Shown: positions 1-12,543, counted from the stretch's first letter. The stretch is 64,000 nucleotides of DNA from Euryodendron excelsum (GCA_033060915.1 CM065387.1:36090501-36154500), one strand, 5' to 3'. A program made the numbers and translations. The notes: generated by a model not told the origin, from the letters alone.

Positions 1-514
1 AAGTAGCATTGATTGATGGCAAAGAAATTGGTCGAAGATGGTGGAAAAGAATGGGTGGACAGCAAGAAAGAAAAGAGTGAACTGATGCTTCTCTGCCTCT
101 CGCTCTCTCTCGTTGTCTTCATCACTGACCAACCACAACCACACTCACCTTCCTCTACTTTTGCCCTCTCAGAGTTGAGCTCTCTCTCCTCTCTCCCTTT
201 GGGTTCCATTCTCTCTCTAAAAAGTAGATCTAGACCCACCACATTCTCTAAACCAAACTCAGACCCATCACATTCTCCCTCTTTGGATTTTCTTCAGAAT
301 CATAGCATGGGTCAAAAAAGAGAGATAATTGGAAGGAGAAAAATAGTTGAAAGGAGGGAGAGATAGAGAGTTTGTTCAGAACTTCATATGATCTAGGTTG
401 AGAGTTTTTTATGATGGATATCAATCTAGAGATTGGTGGTGCTGCTGGACAGAGGCGTCGCCATTGAGTGGGTCGCCAGAGATCTATTCCTTCGCAGATC
501 TGTGTATTGTGAAC

Positions 515-548
<34 letters not shown>

Positions 549-1317
549 ATTTGGTTTCTCAGTTACCGAGATTTCTCAGTTTCCAGTTTCGCTTTCATTT
601 GCTTTAGTGGAATACACATGGCCACACTAAGACGCGAGTGTTGGAGCCGCAATGGTCATAGCACTGCTCTCTTTCAATTACACCAAAAAACAAACCACTA
701 ACAAGTGTTGATCCCGTCTAATTGGGCTAAAGCAATGTTGATCCCGTCAGCTTTATTTGCACGAAGAAGATGCCCTCTGGCATTTATGTTGTTTGATAGC
801 ATAAACTCAGTAATAAATATTGAGTGATACACTCGAGTCCTTCCAGATATATAATTTGCTATATCAAAAGAATTTATTTAACATGACATGGATCCCCACC
901 ATGAAAAGCAATTCCAAATTATTGAAGATTATTCCATTCAGTATCACACATGACTATTATGTTAAGAATCAAATTATATCAAAAACCTTAAATGCACTCT
1001 TAAATTCCACTGTCTATACATGCGCATATGCATACGCAACTAATCCTGGGGGAGGAAATACTAAATATAGATGACAAGGAAAGAAAAGAAAAGTGATGAG
1101 CATGAATATATAATTAGAAGGGATACGAATCACAATCGAAATAGATAAGAATAACCGCTCATAGCGACGAACTACCTGTTTCTTAAGAACACACAGAATC
1201 CACAGAATGCTAAGTTCAGGTAAGTCGTAAGCTTGTGATTCAGTATGCTTACTTGGAAAAATAAAAGGCAAAAAACAGAGGCCAACAAACAAGACATAGG
1301 TTCATTGAGGATCCTAC
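1..1317. other. Left-edge region, probably intron 1 of the bZIP gene
   Basis: No exon could be supported here. The bZIP gene to the right has a good splice donor at 1317-1316 (minus strand) and must continue leftwards, so this stretch is most simply its first intron, with exon 2 off the window. I looked on the minus strand for the expected basic region and did not find it. The first 600 bases are rich in TC and GA tracts, including a pure TC run near 519-548, and look like leader or promoter DNA. A 13-base motif, TGTTGATCCCGTC, occurs twice about 30 bases apart near 705-748. The open frames at 13-366 and 398-630 are low-complexity and match no family I recognise. Confidence 0.4.
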
Positions 1318-1970
1318 CTCTTAGCACGCTTTGGATCAATAAGAGCAAGCTCAGCAAGCTTAGCAGCAGACACGGCTTTCTTAGAATCAGCTGCAGATGT
1401 CTCTTCTTCACCCGAGATGAGCATCTCGGGCGTTATTGTAGTAGACCCATCCATGGATTGGCTATGCTGATGTCTAACTCTGAGTCTCTCACTAGAGGCA
1501 AGGGCCACATTCTCAGCCCGATAAGTTGGTGCAGAAGATGGCTCACCAACTTGGAAGGCAGATGTTGCAGAGGACGTATTGAATTTCTCCATGTCAAGAT
1601 ACATAGAAAGCAAATCTTCTTCAGTTTCGTCTGACAATGAAGGTCCATCGAAGCCACCCACAACACCAAGGTCGCTATCAAAGCTAATGTCATCTGGAAG
1701 AGTAAGAATTTCAGAGTGGGCACGCCGGTGTCCCAAATTCTTTGGTGGATTATCGGCCATTCGGCTAATATCATGGCTAAAATGGCTAGCATCAGATGGC
1801 ATCCCATGACCAAAATGATTCGATTCTGAAGCACCCCCAGGCCCAAGTGGAGGCAATGTTGATGATGCTGAAGGCTCTGATTTCAAATTAAAATTATTCC
1901 CAGTAGATGAAAAAAATGAATACCGTCCTGACGGAGGCAGTAAATGGTTAGGGTACTTATCCTTCTCCAT
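1318..1970 (-). CDS. Group I bZIP transcription factor (PosF21/RF2a type), first coding exon, partial
   Basis: This exon encodes the N-terminal 217 residues plus two bases of the next codon of a plant bZIP transcription factor of the PosF21, RF2a and VIP1 group. These nuclear proteins bind DNA as dimers and take part in vascular development, osmotic and touch responses. Family landmarks are visible: [20 protein letters not shown] near residue 70, then [20 protein letters not shown], the acidic [28 protein letters not shown], and finally [14 protein letters not shown], which in relatives directly precedes the basic region. The donor AG|GTAGG at 1318/1317 falls at that conserved junction, so the basic region and leucine zipper lie in the next exon, outside the window. 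The HRRAHSE and RHQHSQS motifs resemble phospho-serine sites that bind 14-3-3 proteins in VIP1-type factors. The start is the first ATG, with the family-typical opening MEKDKYPN. The 3' part of the gene is missing here because of the window edge, not because of visible damage. Confidence 0.9.
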
Positions 1971-2600
1971 CTATCAAAATCTCCAAACACCAGAAGCTCA
2001 GAACAAAAAACCGCAAACCCCAAAACACAGAACTGACGATTCTTTTCCAATCACAGCAAAACCCTAGACATAAACTATTTAAAGTCTGGGGTTTTGGAGG
2101 ACTAAAACTTCAAGAAGGGATTGTTTTTCTCCCAAATCTAACAAATGGGTATTAAAAATAAACCTAAACAAGCTCAGAAAACCCTCAGATTAAGCTAGAT
2201 AGAGAGGACAGAAACCATAGAAGATAGTTGTCCCTAGAAAATAGAGACCTGAGAAGTGTATGAGCTTTAACCAAACTAGCAAACAATCAAGCAGAGTATG
2301 GAAAGCCTAGAAATCAACGAGATGAGAGTAAAATGGAATTTCAGGTGATGTGTGAGGCAATTCGCAAGATTTTCAGCGGAAAAGCGACATAAAATTCTTA
2401 CAGATTTTTCATTTTTCCACTTTCAGACCGATTGATCTCCGGAAAGAGAATCGACGAGAAAGCGAGAGACAATCTACAGCTTTTAATTGCCTAGTGGAAT
2501 AAACAAATCACCGAATCCCATGCTCGCCAGTCATCACTAAAAGAGATCTCATAGACAAGAGTGCGAAGCTTCCGAGAGACGGCATTTCCAGGTACATATA
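1971..2600 (-). promoter_or_regulatory. 5' leader and proximal promoter of the bZIP gene
   Basis: Upstream of the ATG, on the minus strand, is about 600 bases of leader-like DNA without long open frames. It has a TAGGGTTT telo-box motif at about 2039-2048. Telo-boxes are common near the start sites of plant genes expressed in growing tissue. The transcription start was not determined, and a leader intron is possible. Confidence 0.4.
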
Positions 2601-2654
2601 TATATATATATAATATTCTTATACACAATACGCATATATATATATATATATATG
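2594..2654. repeat. Paired TA microsatellites
   Basis: Two runs of alternating TA, around 2597-2613 and 2634-2653, are separated by about 20 bases. Each is flanked by GGTAC-like sequence, so the block is a weak inverted repeat. It marks the upstream limit of the bZIP leader. Confidence 0.7.
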
Positions 2655-5600
2655 GGTACGGTTCTTCATGATCTTATCCAGGGTAAGAAAAACAGTGAGG
2701 CATCATTTCATACAAGGATAATTACATGGACACCCTCCTAAATAAATATAACTTGCTACTACCCACCCCTTTCAACTTAAAAAAAAAACGTTATACATTG
2801 ATCTTTTAAATTAAAGTATTTATATTAATTTAACCTTCTGCTAGTCATATATTATAAAAAAGAATAGACAGTAGTCATGTGATGATAGATTAAACATAAT
2901 TTCATAAAAAAATTACCTTTTCTCTTAAATAGCGCATATATATATAAAAACTCTCACATAACGAATAAAATAAAGAGGAGAGAAACAGGAGACTTCATGC
3001 ATATATACACTATATAAAGGAACAAAAGGTCATTCTTTTGACAAAACTCATTAATTTATCATGTTCAAGGCAAATGACCATTATCCATCTATTTTAACAA
3101 CCGGTGATAATATAAGGTTTAAATTGATATGAATTCTTATTATAGGGAGTCAAGGTATAATATTATTTAGTTAAAGGCAATTAAGGATATAGTATACTGA
3201 ATTATAATTTAATAGGTATTCGTGTAATTATTCCTTCGTTCAAAACTAAATATTTACAATTATTCAAATTTAAATCGGTTAGATTGGATACATGTTAAAT
3301 TTACAATCGAACTAATTTGATCCCTTTTAGACTTTTGAATTCAAAACTCAACTAGTCATCTCATGAAGCCGAACCAAGCTCAAGTTGATTCAGGTCAGCT
3401 CAATAATCTGGTTTGGGTTGAGTTAGTTTCGATTTCCTATTTTGTTTATATTTGAGTAATTCAGTTAAAAATTCTAAAAAAATGACTCAATTTTGTACTT
3501 CTAATTTCTCGTAAAGTCAAAAAAACAATGTACATAATGAATTAAAAGATGTTTTGACATAAATTTTTTAAATAGCTACCTAAAAAAAATTACTTAAAAA
3601 AGTTACTTATCAAATCATTATTTAAAAAAACAACTTATACACTTTACGCATTTTGTAAAAAATGGTTTAAAAAAGTTACTTTTAAAAATAGTTTATAGTT
3701 TATAAGTTATTCATCTAAACAACCCCTTAATATTTAAGCATAGCAAATAAGGATTTAAAGACATACAATATGTTTATAAAAATTTGTAACATACATAGAT
3801 CGGGTCTTCTGTCTATTCTTAGGATTGGTTTGATTCTCAAGTCCTTTGGTTATTTTGTGCAGCCCTCATATGGAATGTATGAGAAGTAGCTCCAGTTCCT
3901 TCACCGGTTTTTATTATCGCAAAATTCTCAACGATTTGTCTTCAAAAGTTTTGGGTTACATTTTTTAGTTACTGTGAGTCACATTTGTGACAACTATATT
4001 CACATTTTTGTACTTTCCAGTCACATTTAATACTTTTTCACCAAAATCACTCCAAATATAGCGCTTTTGTTTCAAAGATTCTCATTTAATGGTGGCGCTT
4101 TTTTCATTTTCTCGATTCAAGGGTTGAGATTTTTTCAATACCATTACCGTGAAAACAACTCACAGTACTAGAAAAAAATCTTACTGTATGATTCCTTTAA
4201 CAAGTAGGCAATAAAATTCATAATGAAAACAATATTCTAAAATCAAAGAACTTTCAATCCTCTTTGAGCACTGTGTGGTTCTTCTCCTCGTCTCAAACTC
4301 AAAACCGAGTCCACCTACGTCTGGTTTTTAATTTTTAGATCCAAAATCAAATAGATTAATGTTTGAAACCAAAATAAGCTAACTTGGGAAATTTGAAATG
4401 GTTTGAGTAGGCTCTACTAGTTTGATTGTTTGTATAAGATTTACTTATTAGTTCAAAAAGTAATACTACATATAATTTTATTTCTAAATTAATTTTTTTT
4501 CACTCTTAGACACAAGGTTCTAAAACTCACATTTATAAATTTATGTGAGACCCTTCACTTATGTTTAGGAATGAAAAAGGAGATGGAGGATTAAGTTTGC
4601 ATATAGCATTTTCTTACTTTATTATTTGCTTTAAAGCTGATAAAAAAAAATAAGAAAAAGGGTGAAACCACCCAACACTCCTGATTGTTTGCAAATCTAC
4701 TTTATTAAACAAAATTTACTATTACGACCTCTTATTAATAAAAATTTAATTTTTTATCTCTTTACAATGTGAATTTTTTTATGCAAGTAGACCATCAAAA
4801 TACAACATATATCTTTTAGAATTTAAAAATAACATAAAAAAAAAAAAAAAAACAAACAAATCTCATAAACGTGTGTTATATTTTGGCATCACTTGTGCTA
4901 CTCTTGTGTTTTTTTGTTTTTTTGTTTTTTTTGCAAGAACTAAACTCAACACAACCTGTTAAACATAGAAAGTGTGGAGAGCTACCCAACACGAGACCCC
5001 TATATGGTCCTAGCCAAAAAGCCCCACTTGTCAATGGCAGGCCTAAAGACTGAAAAACGTGCCACAGGTTAGAACTTATTTTTTTGCAAAAACCCAACCT
5101 AACACAATCTGTAAAAATAGAAAGTCTGGGGAGACACACACCCATCTCTCCCGATATGAGAGAGCCTACTCTTGTGCTCATACAACATGAAAGTTGTTTA
5201 ATACATTTAAAAGAATTAAATTCAGTCTATAAATGGTTATTCACAAAATTGGAATAAAAAAGTTTAGGGAGGAAAAATTAGATGTAGACAAATTTTATGT
5301 AATAAATAATCAACTTTGCGATGTTCACACCGGTTTGGGCCACAAATAAAAATAAAAAAATAAAAAATCAATGCTTATGTTGGTCTGAACAAAAAAATGA
5401 ACTTCATTACATTCTATATTTTTGTTTTCAAGCGTTTAAAGAACCACGTTTAAATTAATCATTTTAACAACCTCATATGTGTACAAAAAAAAAAACCAAA
5501 TGCACATGGCCACAACTAAATATATACAATTTTTTTTTGTTATCCTGTCAAAGTATCAGAGAATATACGCACACCTAAACTAATCTCCACTCTGATCTGA

Positions 5601-7272
5601 TCAAAGACATACAAACCATTCCTTACAGTACTAGAGGATCTGCGATAAGCCATTCCCTATAGTACTAGGAGATTTGCAAGAAGTTAATCTCTAACGACCT
5701 AGCCCCAAAATGGTTGCTAAGTTTGAAACTCAAAATATTTGAATTTACAACTCGTTTCTATTTCGATTGAACTATCTCTAAAGTTATACATACATTTTTA
5801 AAAACATACAAGTGCGTAGTGAGTTATATTAATTACAACAAAAAGTTAATTTTCCTTACAAATACAACATTGCAAAAATTTTTTAAAAAAATTATTTTTG
5901 ATTAATGCAATAAAAATAAAAATTCATAAAGAATTTATGTACAAATAATGTGGTTGAATAATAGTCTTTTATTTAAAAAAAAAAACATGTATTATATTAA
6001 CTTTTAGTTATAAAAATGTTATGATCACATTATTTTAATAAATTTTTTCTGTATTATTTTTTTTCAAGAAATAGCATTTTTATTTTTATTATTTTATGTG
6101 ATCATGAATTTTTTTTTAAGAAGTTCATTTTAGTCGCCTCTCTTTTTTGTACTTCAAATAAATATTTAATATTTTATTCTAACCCTTTGTTGTCATTCCA
6201 TGTGAGTTTAGTATTTGACTCGAAAGTACTCTCATGAGTCTGACCCACTTGCAAATGGCACAACCGTCATTGTTTGGTCTCGGTTTTGGCTGTCAAATTC
6301 ATCAACACGTGTCAGGATAAAAGGGAGCGACGGTCCAAAGGGCGGCAAAATCTAGTGTTCCTGCTCTTTTTAAATTATTTTTTTATGATCAGTTATATAT
6401 AATTTTAAAAAATAAAAATTTATTAAATAAATTGAGTTCAAATACTCTCATAATTCAAAAAAAGTGTTTATAATTTACTTATGTTTTAATGCTAACTAAA
6501 CAAAATATGCTTTGTACTAAATAATAAGGAAACCCAATGGCCGAATGGCTTCTATGAAATGTTGGGTATGATTGTATCAAAACTCCATAGCACTACCGAG
6601 TAGACAGCTTGAATAAAAGTGTCAACATCATTGTTAAAATTGAAGGTTGGGAAAAGTAATTGCAACGGCTTTATTAGTATTAAATGCACTTAAATCAAAC
6701 GGTTAGGTTGTGCTTCCAACCAATAAAAGGTGCATTTACTCTCATTTATTTCAAGAACAATATTAATTGACAAAATCTAAAAGCATTAAAGAGTTTCCAA
6801 ACTTTAGTTCTATATACACATTCAATCTCCTCATTTGAATTTGTTTATTAACTAGCTTTTTCCATCAGTTCTGTTTTCAATAAAAAAAATTTTAATTTTT
6901 TTTTAATCTTTTGTAGCCTTTTTAGTTTATACTTTTGGACTTTTTTTTTTCTAGGTACCGAAAGCCCAAAAGAACTCCTAATAAAGTCATTAGCTATTTG
7001 AGGAAGTTGGTTTATAGAATGATCCATACGTATGATATATATAACCATAGAGAGCAAAATTTTAGCAGGAAGGGTACAAGTTTTTTTTTTCTTTTTGATA
7101 ATCGGGTTAACTTGCGCATAACTCAACTAATTTCGAAACCTATGTAATTCTCTTTTTCACACAAATTGAATAACTACCAGGCAAAAGGACTTGGAGTAAC
7201 CCCAAAAAGTTAATAATACCTTAGAGGGAGCAAACCCAACCAGCTCATTTGTTTCTTCATTTGATCATTTAG
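2655..7272. other. AT-rich intergenic region
   Basis: I see no gene here. The DNA is strongly AT-rich with many A and T homopolymers and short degenerate repeats. At about 4930-5150 a unit of roughly 120-130 bases appears twice in diverged form. Both copies start near TTTTTTTGCAA and run through CAACCT, ACACAA.CTGT and ATAGAAAGT.TGG. At 5605-5680 a short motif with CCATTCC, AGTACTAG and GATCTGC/GATTTGC is duplicated. Around 6540-6760 the sequence resembles a decayed LTR, but no partner LTR or target duplication is visible. The segment just left of 7273 (about 7215-7250) loosely repeats the start of the ETFQO exon. Confidence 0.5.
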
Positions 7273-8755
7273 GAGCAACACAAATCATGATCACAACCAA
7301 CCAGCTCATCTTCGACTGAGAGACCCCAAGATTCCTGAACTTATAAATTTGCCAACGTATGCTGGACCTGAGTCGCGATATTGCCCTGCACGTGTATATG
7401 AGTAATATGCTTTTTCATAGCAATTTGTTTGAGAGTAATTTTTGTAAGATTCTGCTTCTTATAACTTGGGACTGTGATATAGGTATGTCCCAGACGACAA
7501 GGGTCAGCTGAAGCTCCAGATTAATGCCCAAAATTGCCTGCACTGCAAGGTACTATTAGGATCTGTGTTGAAGAAGTTAATAGAACTGTCTCTAAAAATG
7601 TCTTGCACAGAATAATTATTTTTATACACAACACATACTGCATGCATTTTACTTATGTGAGGGGAAAAGATTCATTAGACTTGGACGGAAAACAATTCAT
7701 GAATCCACAAGGAGATAACCAGTTAACAATTTTGTTTGATCAATGAAGCTCCACTTGCTGTGGAGATGGCTTTCATCTGTGTCAACAGGAGGCCGTAATG
7801 TAGAAGTTATGGGATATCTTTCATCTGTGTCAACAGGAGGCCTTAATGCAAAAGTTATGGGAGTAAGAGACGAACATGTCCGCCGAAAATGGGGCTTATT
7901 GCAACTGGGGCTTATGATTTCTTTCATAAAGTTGTAATTCAAAAACAGTCCCTCATTGGAAGGTTGAAAATGAATGTAATCGGTGCCTCTACCTTGATGA
8001 AACCCTTGACCAAATCAACTAATATGTTTAATTCTTCATATAGTAATTTTATATACATCTTTGGAATTTTGAATGTAACCACACAATGCAGATTATGTGG
8101 TATGTTCACATCCCCTCTCCGTCGTCACTCTCAGTCCAATGTACCCGACTTGAATCAGGACAATCAATGAAATTAACCAGTGTGGCACCAATGACTCAGT
8201 AGTATAACTAGTCACTTATATGTAGTGCCCAAGCAGAACTTGGGAGGGTAAACTACATTAAGCTGAGACTGCTGTTGACTTTCAGAATGTAAGGGCATAA
8301 CTTTGGGTTCTTTAGTTCCAACCATACGGTATTTTTAGGCCTCAAACAATGTGTTAAACCTCTAATGCAGTGGCAGGAAAATTTTAAGTGAAAAGTTGTC
8401 TGAGTATCTAAATCTCTCATGATGGAATCAGTTTAGCTGTAACTGCTTCAATAAATGTTTACTCTCATTTCTGCCTAGCTTAGACAAGTTATATTTGCCA
8501 CTAATCTAGGTATATAATGTTGGAGGGTAACTGGGTAAGTACCTGCAAACTAAAGATACATGCTGTGTTTTCTGGTGCCTAATTGATTTTCTTGCTTCTC
8601 TTTTCCATGCTATCCATCACACAATCTGGCATTTCTTTGGTTTTAATTATATTTACTTGGAATTTTTTCAGGCTTGCGATATCAAAGACCCAAAGCAGAA
8701 CATTGAGTGGACTGTGCCAGAAGGTGGCGGTGGCCCAGGCTACTCAATTATGTAG
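7273..8755 (+). pseudogene. ETFQO: ETFQO C-terminal gene fragment (last three exons)
   Basis: Three exons, 7273-7401, 7483-7549 and 8672-8755, splice at GT-AG sites into 92 in-frame residues ending in a TAG stop. They match the C-terminus of electron-transfer flavoprotein:ubiquinone oxidoreductase, the inner-mitochondrial-membrane enzyme that passes electrons from branched-chain amino acid and lysine breakdown to ubiquinone. The [4Fe-4S] ligands are all present: the cysteine in [13 protein letters not shown] and three in QNCLHCKACDIKDP. The end, [17 protein letters not shown], is typical. The full enzyme has over 550 residues with FAD and ubiquinone domains, and none of that is found in the 5 kb upstream, where the neighbouring bZIP leader already begins. 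Exon 7273 opens with a bona fide acceptor (TTTAG|G), so this is a piece of a genomic copy, not a retrocopy. I infer a duplicated or truncated 3' fragment. Absence of frame damage means it is recent, or is used as the end of some transcript. Confidence 0.85.
7770..7865. repeat. 48-bp tandem duplication in the last ETFQO intron
   Basis: Two adjacent 48-base units (7770-7817 and 7818-7865) both begin CTTTCATCTGTGTCAACAGG and differ at only a few positions. They lie in the 1.1-kb intron between the second and third ETFQO exons. Confidence 0.85.
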
Positions 8756-10357
8756 ACTCTTTACTTAGATTTATCTGCTGCCAATTAAGATTTGTCCATC
8801 CCCATGGTTCAATAAAATCAATCTTGGTGGGCATAACAAACTTCTCTTTCATTGTCATTCTTCGGCAGTATAGATTGCCTTTTGTTGTAATTCTCCATTG
8901 AATAATTTGCATGTGCATGTAGAAAGTTTCAGTATCCCATACATGTAACGCGGTCAAAATGATTGAGGATATAGACAGCCAATTCACATGGGCAAGCTGT
9001 TTTTTGTTTCTTGAATGACATCGATGAAACAGATGAGATGGCAATTTGAGCCTAAGAGACTGCAAATAATCAGAGAGAGAGAGAGAGATAATGCTGGAAG
9101 TTTGGTGTGTAAGCCTACTAATCAATCATCAGAGTCCTACTCAAGTACCCCAACTTGGGTATCCAGGATTTGTGACTCTGTATCTTCGGACGTGGGACAA
9201 AGCCCAGCCTAATCCAAGCCTGTTGTTTCTTCTTCCTCCTCACTATACAGTTCTTGGACAATGGGCCTCTCTGCTTTCTGTTTTAGGCAAACGCCTTCGA
9301 TTTCAGGTGGCTCGAGCGTCTCTCATTGCGTACCGTCTGGAAAGAGACTTTCGACTCATTTCTGAATTTGTTCAAGGAATTGTCTACTACACTGGAATTA
9401 AGAATCGTCCTCTCTCTTTAGAAGTGAATTCTAGCAATTTTTAAAGTTGAAGATGGGGTTATCACTAACAAAGTTGAGAACAATTGGGATGTGTCTGCAG
9501 CTCTTTTTCAAAGAAGATTTGCAGCTCCCATCATTTAAAATGCACTTTACATTAATCCCACATCCCCAGGCCTATTAAGTCCAAAACCATACAGAATTCA
9601 CTGTAAAGAACCACCTTTTGGGTGCAAGGCTTTGCTGCGGCTAGTGAATTCACTATAAAATTCACAAAACAATGCCATAACTATGGGTCACTGGTAACTG
9701 GCTGTATTTGTAATAATTGTCTTTTTCAGGAAAACACCTCAATGTTTAAAAATTTCCATCCAAAGGTTAACTTTTTTGTGTTTTTGATCCAAGAGATGAG
9801 ATTGCAACGTTCCCGTACCTTGGAAAACCCTCTAAGATACTGGAGAAAAATCCTCGGAGAAATCATACGTACAACAAAAATTATTGTCATTTAACAATTT
9901 TAGCCATATGATTTTGTACAAAAGCATTTTTACAGTTTAAATTTTACACAATGATAGGTCCTGATTTTTTAAATAAAAATAAATAAAGAAATAACATAAA
10001 ATGAAATGACAGTATGCGACTGTATACTACTTAACAGCGGCAAAACTCAAATCCACCCTTTAGAGAGTGATAGAAGGATGAGGATTCTCTTCCTTCATAT
10101 ATAAGAGAAAGGGATATTCATTTCAACCAACAATACGAACAGCTCTAAAAGGCCAAAGAGCAATAATTTTTAAGCAGTCTCCCATGCCTTCAGAAATTTC
10201 TCAAGAATTAGACAAATCATTCTCCTTTTAGGACGGAGAGAATACAAAGCCCTAAAATTGCTCCTGAAAGAAATAGACCCAAGGGCTATGATCCTTTCCT
10301 AAAAATCAGAACATAGAAGCCTTCTTCCAATGAATAGTAACTCCGAACAAGATACAC
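8756..10357. other. ETFQO 3' UTR and unassigned DNA
   Basis: The first 150 bases look like an ordinary 3' UTR, with AATAAAATCAA soon after the stop. A GA tract follows at 9072-9087. The open frame at 9091-9444 (117 codons) has no recognisable motif. From 9450 to 10330 there are weakly coding-like pieces on either strand, interrupted by stops, that look like transposon debris. I could not assign them to a family. Confidence 0.4.
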
Positions 10358-10360
10358 TAA

Positions 10361-10556
10361 TGGCATGTTTGGTACAAGGGAATGGAATGGAATGGAATGA
10401 GTATTCCCACTTTTATTTTCATTCTCTTGTTTGGTACCACAATTTAAAATTAGAATGCCTATTCTCAGGAATGCCTATTCTAACATTTAGTTGGAATGAC
10501 CATTCCCATATTTTTAAGTGGTAATGAGCATTCCATTCCCACGTGTAATGAAAACC
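10361..10556 (+). repeat. Left inverted terminus and subterminal AATGG/CATTCC array
   Basis: The 18-20 base terminus is followed by GGAATGG units in direct array, then by about 150 bases where AATGG, AATG and CATTCC words recur in both orientations. The same composition appears at the right end. In Harbinger elements such subterminal repeats are candidate binding sites for the Myb-like protein; that role is inferred here. Confidence 0.75.
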
Positions 10557-10659
10557 TAAATTGAAATTTCTCTTTTCGATCGACTCTGGACTTCCCTTCG
10601 CCGACTTTGAGCTCTCCTCATTTCTGATCTCATCTCTCTGTCGCTCTACGCTACCGAGG

Positions 10660-10663
<4 letters not shown>

Positions 10664-10708
<45 letters not shown>
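10664..10708 (+). repeat. TC microsatellite in transposon leader
   Basis: About 22 uninterrupted TC dinucleotides. TC-rich leaders are common at plant transcription starts, and this one lies in the presumed 5' UTR of the Harbinger transposase. Confidence 0.9.
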
Positions 10709-10711
<3 letters not shown>

Positions 10712-11397
10712 GTTGATTCATCGTCATCTCTCCTCTCTTCTCTTCAAGCAGCAAGAAATCCCTAAAGCTGTATCTTTGAATTTCAGCTTTTATTCAACTT
10801 TTTGTTCAATCGGTGATATACTTACACACACGCAGACATATATTTATATATAACCTGATGTAAATATATAATTTGCTTCCAAGGTTCTCTTTGAAGGCAA
10901 ACCCTAGAAGTCAAAGTTCTCTTGCTGCTCCATATAGTTTCCAACCAGCTTGTCGACGATCGGTGACCGGCAAGCATTCTCCAACCCCCTATTATCTTAC
11001 TCAATTTCTCTTCTTACTTTCTGCATCGGTAATTTTTTTTTCTTTTTTTGTTTGTTTGTTCCTACTATGAAATTGAAGTAAGAGCCATGCAAGTGAATTA
11101 TTTGTGTATTTTTAGAATGTAAATCTAATTTGTATGTCTAAATAGATCATAATCTAGGGCTTTTTTATGCTTATTTAAGAATTGTGTTATCTTTAGTTTG
11201 TTTGATTGTTGGATAGAGCAGAAAAGGATATTGGAGTAGTTCCTCCACACCTCAGAATCAGGGTGTGGGTAAAATTTCTTGTTGAGAAGAGGACACACAC
11301 ATACATACATACAGATATATATATATATATATATATACGAAATTTGATTTTTGACATGTAATTACCTATCTGCATTTGTACACTGCTGAAAGGAATC

Positions 11398-11494
11398 TGT
11401 AAATTAACTCCTAGAAAGGAATCTGCCTAGAACTTATAAATTAGATCACATTACTGCCTTGTCTCATTAAACTATCTAAATTGGTTCCCATCAT
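11398..11494 (+). repeat. 97-bp direct repeat, copy 1
   Basis: This segment, beginning TGTAAATTAACTCCTAGAAA and ending TTGGTTCCCATCAT, recurs at 12544-12640 with the same length and only about six differences. It lies in the presumed leader intron of the Harbinger element. Confidence 0.9.
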
Positions 11495-12543
11495 ATAGTT
11501 GAATATGGTTCTTGTTCCATAGTTCCCTTTAACATGTCATGGTTTTTGCAATTAAATGCTTGATGCCGTCAAGTATTCTAGTGAGTTTTTTTTTTTTGAT
11601 AAGTAAAGAAATTTTAAAGTCTTCTAATGAGTTATTCTTAAAAAGATTTTTGAGATGTTCACTTGAAGAAGATATTCTTCAAATTGCATTTCTTGTCTTG
11701 TAGAGGTTTCTTAACTTCTGAAAGTGTAATTGTATTAAATGCTATGATGTCTCATCAACTAGTACCACTGTAGTCATTGGGAGAAGTTCAGTATGATTTT
11801 TCCCAATTCTGTTTCTATCAAAATCTTTAAATTTTTATTGCATTCATGCAGATCTGAAGGAGTTGAGAATTGAGAAGACATTTCTATTCTTTTTTCTTTT
11901 TTATTTATTTATCTAATTTCTGTGAAAGTTTGATCCAACTACCATGCTCTAGTTTATGAGAACAGATTCTAGTTTTAGGATGGGATGTGTTGCATCTAGA
12001 GCCCTGAGCCCTAAGCTGAGGCATGGTTTCTCAGGCCCATTAACTAGATTTCTAGAAATTTTCATGTTGGTGCATGACCAGCAGGACCTCCAGTGACATA
12101 CACAGTAATTTAAGAACTTATCAGGTGGAAGTGTATATCACGAATCAATGAAATTAGATCAGGTCATTTGGATCTGATATCATTGGCTCAAATCCAAATT
12201 ATCTGACCATCCTAGATATCTGTAAAGCAATTTTTTTTTTTTTTTTTGTTATACAATGCCAGTTCCTCATGGAGTTTTAGACATTTTTCTGATGTGTTTT
12301 ATCTGTTCTATTTATAAAATAAATGGTGCTTCTAATGGTCCACAAGTATGGAGAGTTCTAATATAGAGATAGGAGTATAAAATAATTGGTACTTCTGTTG
12401 TGTTTTCCTTATTGCAATTTGTTTCCTTGTTGAATTGGTTTTACTGGGAAGTAGTTCACCTAAGCCAACTTAGTTACCAGTTCCCTTTTCATATTAATAG
12501 ATCCTAAGTGAATTAAAAAACCATATAGTTAAATCTGCCAATT

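Noticed and set aside
13..366. 117-codon open frame at the left edge
   Set aside because: Low-complexity S/L-rich translation of a TC-rich stretch; no family signature, and it overlaps the presumed bZIP intron.
6540..6840. Possible LTR start (TGTTGGGTATG)
   Set aside because: No second LTR, primer-binding site or target duplication could be found nearby.
9091..9444. 117-codon open frame on the plus strand
   Set aside because: No recognisable domain, and no splice partner or promoter in context. Kept as unassigned DNA.
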